DNA from: Pythium myriotylum
Taxonomy: Eukaryota; Oomycota; Peronosporomycetes; Pythiales; Pythiaceae
Assembly (NCBI GenBank): GCA_023091665.1
Contig: JALJCQ010000004.1
Span: 1,550,001 to 1,614,000, forward strand
Length of the DNA stretch: 64,000 bases
Direction: 5' to 3'
The position numbers and the translations under genes were made by a program. The notes under the pieces were generated by a model. It saw only the letters and a list, made by a program, of their open reading frames with translations. It was not told where the DNA came from and did not search any database. How positions within the stretch are numbered: position 1 is the first letter of the stretch; each line of letters begins with the position of its first letter. Positions 19,300 through 30,511 of this stretch are shown piece by piece.

Positions 19300-20370
19300 C
19301 AAATGACGCCGGGCGAAATTAGGACCAGAACTCGCCCCACTTGGCCTCCGGTGTCGACGACCGACTGCACATACCGAATACCCTGCGTACAGACATTCTC
19401 GTTAGAAATCATAGAAGCTCCACCATAATCGCTACTCACCTTGTCCGCGATCTCCTCTTAGGGAATGACCGTCAGCACATCGGGTTTACTAGGTGTCATT
19501 GCATCAGCAATCTGGGCTGCGGGAATACGCAGATCGACGAGCTTCTTTTGAAGTGCTTGCTTCAGATGGAACAAGCACCCCACCACAACCGCGTCGGGAA
19601 ACTGCTCACTGATCGCGTTAATGAGGGCCAGCTCAAAATCACATGTGACAGCAGCGGGCTCGAGACGTCGGTCGGTACGCAGGATAATCCATTTCAGTAT
19701 GTTCCGGTATATGTCTTGGTCTTTCCCATCGACCGAGACATAAAATACCGGAACGTACACGTCGACGGAGAGGTCGTAGTACATGGTTATTAATCGCTGC
19801 GAGAAGCCGTGAGGCGCCATCCTGAAGGTGCCATTGATGAAAATGGAGCAGCCGGGGTGCCCTAGAAATTATTAGTTGTCAGTACAGCCTACCCTAAGCG
19901 CCCACGCAATGGAGTGATCACTTTAGAAGCTGGACAAGGTCGGGATGGCCAAAGCCATCGGCCGCAGTCTCGGACACGTTGAACTGCAAGAATGAGCGGC
20001 CATCACTCTCACTTAATCGACGCGTTGCATCGCCTTCGGCGGCGCACCGAAGCCATAAACGCGAGCTCGAGTGTTCTTCACTATCGCTTGGTCGGCTGCA
20101 TTGGGTCCGGCATCTCTTCGCGGACCATCTCCCACAGTGTAGTGCCAGACAAAGATGGACGGTCCAGCGCCTTGGCATGCAGACGATCGCGCATCTCCGC
20201 GCGAATGTCGATCACACGAGTCGGGAGCAGCGACTTGCAGCTGTGCACGTCCTTCTCGATCACAAGTCCGCCTTTGTCGATCAAACGAGTGCGACTGCCA
20301 GCACGAAAACGCGGGCAGCTGTAATACAACGTGGCGGTCTTCTTGCACGTGCGTTTCTTCACGAACGTGT
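19300..20370 (-). pseudogene. MULE transposase pseudogene (copy 1)
   Basis: Mutator-like transposase. On the minus strand, 20362 downward gives ATLYYSCPRFRAGSRTRLID followed by HSC, a WRKY/FLYWCH-like zinc finger with which MULE transposases begin. Next is SFLQFNVSETAADGFG (another frame). Then 19820-19458 gives VYVPVFYVSVDGKDQD, TCDFELALINAISEQFP and VVGCLFHLKQALQKKL: the second catalytic Asp (CDFE) and the C-x-FH-x-x-Q block of the MULE DDE domain. The region holding the first Asp, around 19830-19920, is damaged, and the third catalytic Glu region is not found. At least three frame breaks. Related to, but distinct from, the copy at 55508-56775. Confidence 0.8.
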
Positions 20371-20499
20371 AGTCCTTGTGGTCAATTGCGAAGTGAGCGG
20401 GCCACGGAGATGGCGTTCAAAGCACACGTGCATCCGCAGCCACTAGAACGCAACTGCAGTATTGCATACGCGTCGGTTCACTATACGTTCTCGCAGATG

Positions 20500-21640
20500 A
20501 CCGGGCCAATTCGCTACTTGGAATCTCTCTCTAAATCGATGAGAGGACTGGTTGGCGCCAGTTTGGATGAGGTGGCGCGAAAATAGCGCCGCAAAGAGAG
20601 CCCCAGCGCTTTTAGAAGAGAATCCAGCGAAGTCTCATGGCGCCGAAGCGAAAAGTGAACACGGCCGACGAGCTGGAAGCTGCCACCACCCGTGTAGTCA
20701 AGGACGAGAAGGCGAATGCTGTCTCTGAAGCCCCGATATCTCGTACTCTGTCGTGCGAAGAGACCTTCCTCTTGGACGAATGGCTGGTACTTCGCCCACA
20801 ATGCCATTCTTTCCGCCGTGCCATTGCTCCGGAACAGACCGAGGCGGGCAGATATCGCCACGCGATTGAGAGGGAGGATCCCAGTAGTAGCAAAGCCGGC
20901 GACGATGTTCTTGTCGAGGTTGGAGGTGTTGATGGCCTCGCATCCGATACGGATAGCAACGTCCTTGAGGATGCCGGTGGCACCTTGGTTTATCATGTAG
21001 TCGCGCACGAGCTCTTGAATCTTCTTCTTCACAACCGAAAAGCAGATGCGTTCAGTGGGTACAGCAGGTGGGTGCCGTTGGGAGGCAGGCAAACAACCAG
21101 CACTTGCGACATCATTGCAGCGACAAGCACGAGAGGTCGAGAGATACTCGCTGGAACGGATTTCGCGAACCACTGGATCCACGTGATGAAACGGGCGGTG
21201 GTGATGAACCCTGGACACTCCAAGAATCGGTGGTTCCAATCGCGCCTCAGATCGCAACCGAACATGCGCTTTGAGATGGCGTGGGCCATCGCGATCACGT
21301 TCCCTGCATCCACCGGATTGCCAATCCCTTGCATACCGATAATCCACTCATAAATACTTGTCTCGACTTCGGCCGGAAGTTGCGGGTCCGGGCCGCGGGC
21401 TGCGGCGCTTGACGACGATCGACTCGCCTTACTTGAGGCGCTGGACGTTCTTTGCTGCCGTGCGAGCAGCAGCCGCCGAAGAGGCGCAAGTACGTTGACG
21501 TTGGCGGATAGTTACTCACGAAGGAGTTGCTGCAAGCTCGCGCGGAGGGGGCAGCGAAAAAGAAGCCCACTACAAAGCCAAAGACGGCGAGAGTCCAGCA
21601 ACGGAAGCCGGTCAAGTCGCCGCGAGAGGGTTTCATCGTG
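20500..21640 (-). pseudogene. pogo/Tigger (DDE_1) transposase pseudogene 1
   Basis: Minus-strand fragments in order: GMQGIGNPVDAGNVIAMAHA (21350-21280, the CENP-B-type helix-turn-helix area), FITTARFITWIQWFAKSVP, then VLVVCLPPNGTHLLYPLNAS, which is the end of the DDE_1 core, and FKKKIQELVRDYM with VAGFATTGILPLNRVAI after it. In active members the core reads QPLD; here the catalytic Asp position is Asn (YPLNAS). The LVLVAAMM stretch replaces the usual LLxDNCSSH, so the second Asp is lost too. The enzyme family cuts and pastes TA-flanked DNA elements. Frames change at least three times. Confidence 0.78.
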
Positions 21641-22490
21641 AATCCGGCTTCCGCGGGAGAGATATCTGTGTTGCTTCAAATCAACTGTGGCTTTCGCTAC
21701 GTTCGCTCTAATTTGATAATACGACAACACTAATAATATCACATTGAGAGGTTTTGAGGGCTTTTGGGACAGAAACTTGGGACATTGCGGATATATTGAA
21801 TCGTATATGTTTCGATTCTCTTAACCATTTCGTTGCCGATTTCCGAATAATGACCATTCTGTCGTCATTTTATTTTTTTGGTCGGATCAGATCTAAAAAA
21901 TCTCTTGCTTTACTGACCATAACATGACGGTTTTGGTCCAATGGAAATGGTTCTTCCGGGAAATATTCTCTTATCGGTCGGGAAACTTTGTAAGCTACAA
22001 GTATACTACATTTTTGACTGTTGTGTGACCGCACAGCAGCCTCTTTGTGTACTGGAGCGCAGCCATCGAAGATCATAGAAAAAGCAAAGTAGAAAGGCAG
22101 CACAACTTTGGAGACACATGGTCGCTGACGAAGGAGGCAAGAGCTTCAGGCGATATGAAGGTAGGCAGGAGCGCTAGGCTATGTATGTGATAGAAGCGCA
22201 CGACAATGACATTATCGCAGAGTTTAACTCAGAACCATTTACCAGTGTAGTCGAACTCGAGTGTCATCTCTGTTCTGTACTCCTCGCGATGTCATATTGC
22301 TCGTAACTATGTGCAGTAGTACCATGTAAGAATGTCATGCTTCTACCACCATGAACCTGTGGACGCCGTGAAACCCACGAGAGCATCGTCGCTCGGCAGT
22401 CGCAATGTCGTCCTTCAGAAATGTCTTTGAGGAACGGTGCGAGGTCGGTCGTTGCGGAAAAGGACTATGCACAGCGATATAGACGAAAAG
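21641..22490. other. No recognisable gene
   Basis: 850 bp of AT-rich sequence with only short frames. A minus-strand frame at 21870-22103 (IREYFPEEPFPLDQN) resembles nothing I can name. Confidence 0.35.
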
Positions 22491-22499
22491 GCGATTACC

Positions 22500-24259
22500 A
22501 AATCTCGGTGTTTACACATTATATGGAGTTCAGCATCATTGTTTTCTTCTTGCTCGGCTCGAGCTCCATCGAATGGGCTGAAAACAAGCGTCGGTGGACT
22601 TTCAGGTGGGGAATCAGAAAGTTGAGGTGGGGGAGAATAAACGTCGACATCAGGGCTGACTCCGCCGATACGTGTAGGACGGACTGCTGTATCATGCTTT
22701 TCACAGTCGAGCTTGAGCCGTTGACAGGCTTGAAAGAGTTTCGAGGATCTTTGATCCTGCCGCGGTTGTTGAAGACACCTCGGGGTAAGTAGAACTCGTG
22801 GAATTTGAGGCAACATGTCCAATCAACATGGGGGCACAAGACAGCTTCGAGTTTTTTTGTCATCGGATACACATTTTCACACAAACAGACGTTGTGCTTC
22901 GTGCCGTAGATCGACTTCATGGTCCACTGTCGTCCCTCAAAGGCGCAAATCTTGCACCCACGCTTTCCTCGTGTTGCCTTTGGGAATTGCATCGAAGACA
23001 GCACGAAACTGCAGTCTGCATAGGGCGATGATACTTAATGTGAACTTGTAGAGGTTGTAATAGTCGGTCATCCGCAAAAAGCATACCTTCTTCTACGACT
23101 GCATCCTTCCACTTCCCTGTGATGCCAACTCAACTATGAATTGGCGATGTTCGTTACGGGTGGTCTTTTCTTCCGAACCGTTTCGAAGTCGCTTAGTCAC
23201 TTAAATACACTAGCAATGTCGATAAACGAAAGAGCAAGCTTCTTGTGCCACTTCTTCATGGAGTGGCCGTCAGCTAGAGTACCTGGCTCGACGTTTGTCT
23301 AGTCGATCAACACCTTGCATGTGCTAGTTGTACTCGGCTACACACTTTGGTGCGGGAAATGAGACGAGTTCGTTACCGATCAATCTTGTCACTTCACCCA
23401 TTCCAGACGAATCAGCATTTGAAATGATACTTACTGTCGATCCGTCGATCCAAGATGCAGCAATAATCCCGCAGCAATAATCCCGCCAGTGTTACTAACA
23501 CGTTGGAGTGATGACCCGCGCGGCTCATCGGAGTCCTTGTTGAACATGTGCGCCTTCGGAAAATGTGCCGAGTTTTCGCGGATTGTGCCTTGCCCATACA
23601 TCCCCACATCTCTCAAACTCAACAACAACGTAACAAATGTGTAGAAGTTGTCGGTATTCACGACTCGCTTTGCGCTGTGAAGAGGTTTCGTCACTTCCAG
23701 TACGATCTGTCACACGTGCGACGAGAATTGAAGGCGATCATCGAGGTATCTTGCTTCGTTGGTTGAGATGACCCCTTTCAATCGATCTTGCATGTTACTT
23801 GCGCAGTGCAATCGGAAGCCCACCATCAACCATGACGTGGAGCAGCAACAGACGTAGATTTTGAAATGAAACTTCCCAGTAGGTTTCGAAGCGTTCTAGA
23901 CAAAGAGGTATCGACCGAACTTCGACCTGCACTATGCTTGACTCGTCAACAGCAACATTTCTTCCAAGCACAACGTACTTGGTACTAGTATACTTGATCA
24001 TTGTCGTCAACGGGCGTATTCGAGCAACAGGATCTTTTTTTAAATCGACTTGAGTGGCGTCAGAGCGAAAGCAAAGATGTATCTGAATAAACTGAAAGCG
24101 CTTTAAAGTCATCACACGTTCCAAGCCGGAGCTAGATGACGGTGTGCCGAAAATCTCGTCTTCAACCTGATTCCCCCGATAGTTGGAGTTATCGCCCTTG
24201 TCAACGATAGTCATGTAAAACATGATACCAAAGAACTGCAGTATCTCGTCAAGTGGCAT
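22500..24259 (-). pseudogene. piggyBac transposase pseudogene
   Basis: Minus strand from 24259: ILQFFGIMFYMTIVDKGD, LERVMTLKRFQFIQIHLCF and RNVAVDESSIVQVE (first catalytic Asp), then NTDNFYTFVTLLLSLRD (second Asp, about 23650), then near 23330 EYN followed by a stop and HMQGVDRLDKRR (third Asp). At 22990-22800 comes a C-terminal cysteine-rich finger, RGKRGCKICAFEG, CLCENVYPM and LCPHVDWTCCLKFHEF. That order is the DDE_Tnp_1_7 fold plus the piggyBac zinc finger. piggyBac moves by cut-and-paste at TTAA. There are several stops and frameshifts, and the N-terminus before ILQFF is absent. It is a plausible relative of the source of the TTAA MITEs here, but I found no matching TTAA ends around it. 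Confidence 0.85.
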
Positions 24260-24424
24260 TGGTTTACCTTGGCTCTCATCAAATATACACCCGCTTTCGT
24301 TTTATACACTCAACATATACAACATATAAAGGCAACATATAGTGCTACGTATAAGTGTTGGCAAACGTATATGGCTACATATACCGAACGTGTAGACACC
24401 AACATATATGGATACATTTACACT
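24260..24424. other. Short AT-rich spacer with CATATA-type repeats
   Basis: Repeated ACATATA/CATATAT words (24310-24420), no gene. It separates the piggyBac remnant from the end of Merlin copy 1. Confidence 0.4.
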
Positions 24425-25110
24425 TTACTGGTTCCGCCGAATGGCGTGGACCAGCCCGCACAGATACTCGGCAGCAGTGGCTCGTGGGGGAAAGAACCAG
24501 GAGCGCCACATGTACTCGTCGACATAGGCATCCAGACGCTCGCTCTCCATCCTTCGAATGCTCTTGATGTACCTCTTGATCCGTATTTCCCACAGACATT
24601 CAATCGTGTTCGTGTGAGCCCCGGTCTCGGGGTCTACGAAGTTCATTGAGTGGTTGACCCACTGGTGGGCGTACGCCATGGTGGCGAGAGAACGGTTGTT
24701 GGCGAGGGTGTACTGGTGTTCCCCTCGCTCCCATACGTAAGACGCAAACATGTCCGAAATGATCAGCGTTCTAGACAATTTCAAACGATGATGTTAGGGA
24801 ATATAACCGTTTGAGAGGGCGAACACCGTACCGTGGCTTGATGAACCTCTTGATGATCGGAAGGAGCATCTTTTTTGTACGATCTGTGTAGAAAATGCGC
24901 CCGAACCAGCGACCTGTCGTCCTGTCCACACCACCAAACAACCAGAACTCTTTCTGCTTGTGCCCACGCCCGTACTTTTGCCTCTTAGCAAACCTCCAAT
25001 CTAGCCATGCAATACGTTACGTTAGAGGCTACAGTGGCTGTTAGCGATAATCGAAAACTTACATTGCAATCCGTGCGGACCAATTCCGCCGAGCAGATCG
25101 TGCGGAGGTA
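24425..25110 (-). pseudogene. Merlin (ISXO2/IS1595-like) transposase, C-terminal part (copy 1)
   Basis: The minus strand starts at about 25100 with VAYLRTICSAELVRTDC. A GTAAGT...CTAG intron follows (about 25005-25069), then FAKRQKYGRGHKQKEFWLFG and RWFGRIFYTDRTKKMLLPII. A second intron ends in CTAG before AACGCTGATCATT, and then TLIISDMFASYVWERG (second acidic residue) and HTNTIECLWEIRIKRYIK (third, Glu). Compared with the intact copy at 52157-53275 it lacks the first-exon N-terminus and the VVEIDETSL block with the first catalytic Asp. The missing N-terminus is found inverted at 30178-30453: the gene was cut by the inversion at about 25,110. Confidence 0.82.
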
Positions 25111-25139
25111 CGCCACTGGCTCGTGGTGCCGACGCGCAC

Positions 25140-26082
25140 GCGGCTCAACCTCGTGATGAATGTATTCATCGAAGAGGTGCTTGGTTGGGACATCGAAAAC
25201 CAGTGTTCGCGAGTCGACTCAGGTCTATTCGGAAGAACACAGGCTTTTTACACGTCAACGGAATCGCAAAGTTCGACAGGATCGCTGCACTCTCACATGT
25301 TAGTCTGGATTGACGGGATGCCGTCAACAGTGGAAGCGTACTACAATATGTGCGGAGTGGACGAGTTTCGCCGAGCTATGGTGGAATATGTTGACGCCCT
25401 GATCACATCCGATGTGCCTCTCGGCATGCATCTTTGCGTCAACTGCAATAAGCCCGATCTGGAGCCTGTCCGCCTCCAAAAGCGCGCGTTCAAGAAGCCA
25501 CGTGCCGGGACTGACCGTCCACCAACTGTTCGATGCAGGAGCTGTGCCAAAGACTATGGAGCTGATGAATTCATTTTTCGACATGCTGAGCGGGTCGACT
25601 CTCAAGCGGGTGTATCTGTTGCAACAGAATACACTGTTTTCAGAGACATTGCAAGCTCAGAGTTGCTTCCGTGCAATCCCCATCCACAATCACTTGAAGC
25701 GGCTCTTGTTGCACGTGCGCTGCTGTGCTATCAGCACCATCATCAATTCCATGCGAAATCGTGTTTCAAGGTCACAAGACGCACTCCAAAAGGGAATGTT
25801 TGCCGAATGTTCATGCCGAAGGAATCATGCACGGAGACGCGATGGACTTCCAGCAACGTCATCGAGCTCAAAAGAAGCCCAGGCAACGAGTACGTCAATG
25901 CCTATTCTCCGGTTGTCAACTCTATTTTCAATAGTAATCACGATGTCAAATTCCTGTCTGCTGGCGAAGGTATGAGAGAGACGATCTGAACTGCTTGTTG
26001 CCCACTGCCTTAAGCTTTGATGCTCGTAGGTCCTGAGAAGGCGTACTACATGATGAAATAAGCTACCAAGCCTTAACAAGAC
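25140..26082 (+). pseudogene. Helitron Rep (HUH nuclease) C-terminal half
   Basis: Starts inside the Rep domain (NLVMNVFIEEVLGWD) and carries SLHSHMLVWIDGMP, the H-x-H metal-binding motif of rolling-circle Rep nucleases, followed by a zinc-ribbon-like CVNCNKPDLE and CRSCAKDY. Near 26035-26075 the catalytic tyrosine block reads AYYMMK-stop-ATKP-stop-QD. The second tyrosine codon of the usual KY is TAA and another CAA has become TAA, so the two-tyrosine active site is lost. In Helitrons this domain nicks and rejoins single DNA strands during rolling-circle transposition. The N-terminal half lies inverted at 30512-32457. Confidence 0.85.
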
Positions 26083-27898
26083 ATGGAGAACCCATGGGCT
26101 CTACATCTCCATGCCTACGATAAAGCAAAGGAGCGCATTGGCGATCATTCAGACGATCCGAGCATCACAGGACGGCGAATCGCTCAATCTATGTGCTGCA
26201 GTCTCTCTAATCCACACGAAGTGTCGGCGCCAATGGCTTCACTATATCTTCTTCGAAGCAGCGTAGTATACAGCTCGCACAAATTCGTAAAACTGCATAT
26301 CAAGTCAGTACTCAACGCAAGAGGAAGTCGTGGACGTGTCACTCGAATCAGACACTGACAAGCGTGAGTTCACTCCGTCCGGTGTGTGGCAAGACTGCAT
26401 GTATCGACCGACCAAACTCGAGAGCTTGAGACTCGTAGCCTTCGTCGGAACCTGGGACAGAAAAAGATGCACCCGTGGGCTACGCTTCAGTCAATCACAC
26501 CCACTCTACGGAACCCACTCACTGTTTAGTCGAACGATGCATCGAATTGTGGTGGTCAGCCAGAAATGCCTGCCAGATACACGCCGTTCAGACCTCTCCA
26601 ACGAAGAGCATGTTTGCTTCGAGCAAACCGTCATGGTCCTCTTTCGTCCATTTCGTGCACGCTCGGACTTGATCGGAAACGCGGCATCTTGCACGGAAGC
26701 TTTTGAGCACTGGTGGGGTAACGACCCGCCGTCTGCTGCTCGTTCATTCATTGAGAACAACAACGACCACTACGCTTCAAGAGAACGTGCAAAACACGCA
26801 CAGGATGTAGAAGTAGCAAGGTACTCCGCGTGTGACGGCGATACAGACGGAGACGTGGGCGTCTCTCCAGATGAAAGTGAGTCTGAGGACGACTTTGATG
26901 ATGACTCGCCCGAATGTGATGGTGACGATCCCGTACAGCTTCCAGTTCAACTAACAAAGCACGTGGACATGTTCGAGAACGCCAAGCAGGTGGCTGAGCT
27001 GGTCGCAGGATCAACAGTTGGCGAATTGGACGACGCGTCTCTTGTTTGGCTGCCTCTTGAAGTGGCCAAAGAGTGCGTACGTGCACTTCAAAACGCAGAA
27101 ACGGAAGCACCTGTTCGAAGCACAGTCGATTTTGTGAGTGACTATCCCGATCTGCCCACTCGAGTGCGTCTTTTGCAAGTAGCGACTGAATTTGTCGACT
27201 GGATGCCCCTGCCATCGAGTTCCGTCCAAACAAGGAACTCTCCTGACGAGTTGCCAAGTATGCTGTCAATACGTGACGTCTCAACTGCGTTTGGATTAAA
27301 TCTGAAACAACATCGAATGTTCGATACCGCAGGCTCAAAGTTACTCACATCTATCCTGACGGGACACAAGCCTAACGACCAAATGATTGCGTTTCTTGGG
27401 GGTCTACCTGGAGCAGGCAAGAGCAGAGTCATTGCGGCTCTACAATGCCTAGCTTCGAAATGGAACTCACCGGAGGCAATAGCTACTGCTGCATATCAAG
27501 GTGTTGCAGCTCAAGCTGCTAATGGCCAAACGATCCACAAGTTATTTGGGTGGTTTGTTGGTTCCAAGAATCAGTGGGTACCGATGAAGAGGCAACGAGA
27601 ACGATTCGCTCAGCTCAAGTTGTTGAACCTAGATGAAGTCTCAACATGCGACGTGAAGATTCTCGGTTTAGTGGATCAATCTTTGCGAAAGCTACTTAGC
27701 CGACCGATGCACGTTTTTGGTGGTATTCATGTTCTCCTAGTCGGAGACTGGCTTCAACAGCTTCCTGTGGCAGGCCAGCCAGCATTCCAACAACCCTCAC
27801 AGGTCTTGCATCCGAGCACACAGAGGAAAGATGAGTATTTGAACCGAGTTCGAGGCGCGGATGCATGCAGGTCGCGCTCGCGCTCACGGCCCTCGTGA
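26083..27898 (+). pseudogene. Helitron middle region and Pif1-type helicase, N-terminal part
   Basis: 26083-26330 (ENPWALHLHAYDKAKERI, SNPHEVSAPMASLYLL) is the conserved Helitron stretch after the Rep tyrosines. From 26330 a frame of about 520 codons includes an acidic region (about 26860-26940) and then the SF1B helicase: GLPGAGKSRVIAAL (Walker A, 27403-27440), TAAYQGVAAQAANGQTIHKL (motif Ia), LLNLDEVST (Walker B) and HVLLVGDWLQQLPV (motif III). It stops at an in-frame TGA (27896-27898), with the helicase continuing in the same frame beyond. The sequence just before the stop (RSRSRSRPS) looks locally out of frame. The helicase unwinds DNA for rolling-circle transposition. Confidence 0.88.
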
Positions 27899-29006
27899 TC
27901 ATATCAGCACATCAACTACGTTGTCATACTCACTGAGAATATGCGTCACCGAGGTAATCCGACATGGAGAGACATACTATACAAGTGGAGAATCGGACAA
28001 TACGATCGTGGTGACGTTGATCTGGTGAATAAGCTTGCGGCTGAAGCAAACTGGACAACACCGCACTCAGTGACCGCTTATTGCCCAGTGATTGTGACCT
28101 CGAACGCACTACGAGTTGAGTTTAATGGGCTTGCACTGAGGGCGTATTGCAAGAAGGCTACGGTTCCTCTTCATCGATTCCCTGGAGTTGTCACACGCAC
28201 ACGACACCCATTGTCCCACGCACAACAAAGATCCCTTCATGTCATTCGTGATGACAAGACCAATGGTATGCCAACGATGTTGGAGTTGGCGATCGGTTCA
28301 TTCGCTCAATGCACCAAAAACGTGTCGATGGAATTGAAACTAGCCTACGGTTCGATCGGTACAGTGGTTGGATTCACACCTTCGAGGGAGGACTCTGTTC
28401 AAGTGCGAATTGTCAACGGTATCCCAGAACATACACATTCCCATCCACCGGCGGTAGTGTATCTCAAGCTTAAAGACTTCGCGAACCATTCCTTTTCTAC
28501 CCAACTCCCACTAGGAGTCGTTCCGGTTTCGACGCGTGTTGAGAGTGGGATATGCATCGCAATGGAAAGTCGGAAATTCTCAGTCGCCATAACTCAAGTC
28601 CCGTTGGTACCAGCCTATTCACTCACAACGGAAATCTACCCAACTCCCACTAGGAGTCGTTCCGGTTTCGACGCGTGTTGAGAGTGGGATATGCATCGCA
28701 ATGGAAAGTCGGAAATTCTCAGTCGCCATAACTCAAGTCCCGTTGGTACCAGCCTATTCACTCACAACGGAAAAATGTCAAGGTCTCACAGTTGAAAAGA
28801 TGGTTCTTGCTCCTCTCCGCCATCAAACACGTCGGATTCCCCAGCGTTCATCGTTCTACGTTGCTGTGACGCGGGTGAGGAGTATACGGGAACTGTATCT
28901 CATGGCCCCTTTGACGATGACGTACCTTTCATATTTCAAGCCAAACGAAGAAGCACTCAACGAGACGAACCGACTTCAGGACTGGAGGAGAAACAGAACC
29001 ACCTGA
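27899..29006 (+). pseudogene. Helitron Pif1-type helicase, C-terminal part (disrupted by a duplication)
   Basis: Continues the helicase after the TGA: INYVVILTENMRHRG, YCPVIVTSNALRVEFNG, MLELAIGSFAQCTKNV and GSIGTVVGF, then the 2B-like region. A 139-bp tandem duplication (28496-28634 and 28635-28773) throws the first copy out of frame, ending it at 28681. The second copy carries on in frame 28701-29006 with LTTEKCQGLTVEKMVLAPL and SSFYVAVTRVRSIREL, motif VI with its arginine. Without the duplication the C-terminus would be continuous to 29006. No CTRR-type Helitron end with hairpin was found downstream. Confidence 0.88.
28496..28773. repeat. 139-bp direct tandem duplication inside the Helitron helicase
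   Basis: Two adjacent copies, 28496-28634 and 28635-28773, both starting TCTACCCAACTCCCACTAGG and appearing identical. 139 is not a multiple of three, so it frameshifts the helicase. The lack of divergence means it is young or an assembly artefact. Confidence 0.93.
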
Positions 29007-29944
29007 CTCGCTGAAAACGTACCACAACAAAGTATCAACAGAAACTTCGAGGATAGTTGCAGCTCCAGTGGTAGTTTTAAGTCACCTAAGAGCACACAGG
29101 TCGGGATGGAGCAAAGCGCTACAGTGTCCAAGGCTTGTGTGTGTGTCACACCAAGCGCCGTAGTTGGCCGCGCTTCCTGAATCGATCACCCTCCACTTGC
29201 AATTAGATCAGTGGCATGTGTGGTCACACGACAGGAGCATCACTGAATAGACAAGTCGCAGCTCGTCATGGTGAGACCGATCGTATCGCTGCAGAGCTCC
29301 AGCCGACGCGTCGTAGTGCGAAGTCGGAGATTTGCAAGCACGAGCTTGGTGGCGGTACAAGCGAAGCCACGACAGCTTGGTAATTATGGTGATATGGTTG
29401 TGTGTTGTCGGGTGGCGTGAGAGGCGATAGTTATATGGGTGCTCGTGGTGGCAAGCACAGCAGCCGTGTGGCCGGCGGTGCGGCATCAGTAACGTGGTAT
29501 CGTGTGTGACGGACGCTAATCTTGTGCTGGCTGCGTGTCGTGCGGAGTGTGATCCGGGGTTGGCGTCGTTGCGTGATCATCTAGATGTGGAACGCCCCCA
29601 TGTCGTGCAGAGTTGGAAGAAGAACTTGGCCATCGCAGGTGATGACCGTCATGGTCTGGTGGAATTGGTTCAGCCGTCATCGTTGCAGATCGCATTGGCA
29701 GGGTCAGAATGTGCTGCTACGGAAGCAGCCAGCCGTGCAATGCGGCTCGTCAGGCGGAGATCAGTCGCATCGCTGCGGAGTTCCAGTGGACGTGCAGTAC
29801 TCTTCCTCCAAACTGAATCATCCCAAGTTGGGATTGCTGGTGCTTCCTCGTAACCTCTATTTGTCTATACTAACAAGGATATAAATATCCAGAGCTTCCC
29901 GGGCAAAGCACGGCATTGTCATAAAACACAACATATAGGAAGGA
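29007..29944. other. No recognisable gene; 3' flank of Helitron
   Basis: About 940 bp. A plus-strand frame 29494-29853 has no recognisable domain. Two imperfectly similar segments, near 29278-29322 and 29760-29800, share the core TCGCTGC-GAG-TCCAG, suggesting an old internal repeat. Confidence 0.4.
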
Positions 29945-30453
29945 GTGTGGACCACCCCAAAACATGAAGAAGACTACCCTGTCATCAACTCAAGAACACC
30001 CGCTTTCCCGCCCTTCGGGAGATGAACGGGGGGCGGCGTTCTCTTCATTTCACTATGGAGTTCAAAACCACACCCGCTTTGGCGCCAAACGCCAAGAGTA
30101 CAAGCGGACCCGCCGTGGGGGCCCGCCTTCCAATGTAGTCACTTCTCAATTTGCACCGTCGCACTTAAGCCCGAGAGATGGAGGCCCCTCCATCGCAGTA
30201 CCCACTGGGCGACAGCCGCTTCTCCTACGCGGTGTTCACGCAGGTGACCACAACGGAGGAGAAGGCCATCGCCTGGTGCATGGAGGTGGGCCTCCTCGAC
30301 GGCGTCAAACTCTGCGCCGAGTGCAGCCCGTGAAGCTGTCGAGTGCGCCTCATGCAGGCTTGGTGCATGCGCTTGCCGCAGCATCAGGTCGCGGAGATGG
30401 CTGAGATCTCTGCGGCCACTGCGTGCGACTGGTACGCGCGCCACGGGCTCTAG
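29945..30453 (+). pseudogene. Merlin transposase N-terminus (copy 1, inverted and deleted)
   Basis: Begins with leader sequence sharing TGTGGACCAC and ACACCCGCTTTCCCGCCC with the region upstream of the intact Merlin at 53275. From 30178 it encodes MEAPPSQYPLGDSRFSYAVF, TTTEEKAIAWCMEVGLLDGV and LCAECSP, then directly RLMQAWCMRLPQHQVAEMAE and ISAATACDWYARHGL. Against the intact copy about 45 residues with the second half of the zinc ribbon are missing, and a stop follows ECSP. The end at WYA coincides with the inversion breakpoint; the remainder of the gene is at 24425-25110 on the minus strand. Confidence 0.82.
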
Positions 30454-30511
30454 GGCAAGTATCTATAACGACAGAATGAGCTCATGCAGTTCGATCATCC
30501 GACCGGATCAC

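Larger units (their letters stand above)
25111..30490. other. Inverted 5.4-kb segment with breakpoints in Merlin and Helitron genes
   Basis: Left of 25110 lies the C-terminal part of a Merlin gene (minus strand) and right of 25140 the C-terminal part of a Helitron gene (plus strand). At the other edge, the Merlin N-terminus ends at about 30440 (plus strand) and the Helitron N-terminus ends at about 30512 (minus strand). Flipping the segment rejoins WYA to VAYLRTICS in Merlin and NAYVCAK to NLVMNVFIEEVLGW in the Helitron, both on the minus strand. One event explains four fragments. Exact breakpoints are blurred by about 30-80 bp of unassigned sequence at each junction. Confidence 0.75.

Noticed and set aside
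20637..21353. 238-codon plus-strand frame
   Set aside because: It is antisense to the pogo transposase text on the minus strand, which has recognisable motifs; the plus frame is a shadow.
25005..25069. Merlin copy 1 as an intact gene
   Set aside because: The intron is recognisable, but the first catalytic block and the N-terminus are missing at the inversion breakpoint.
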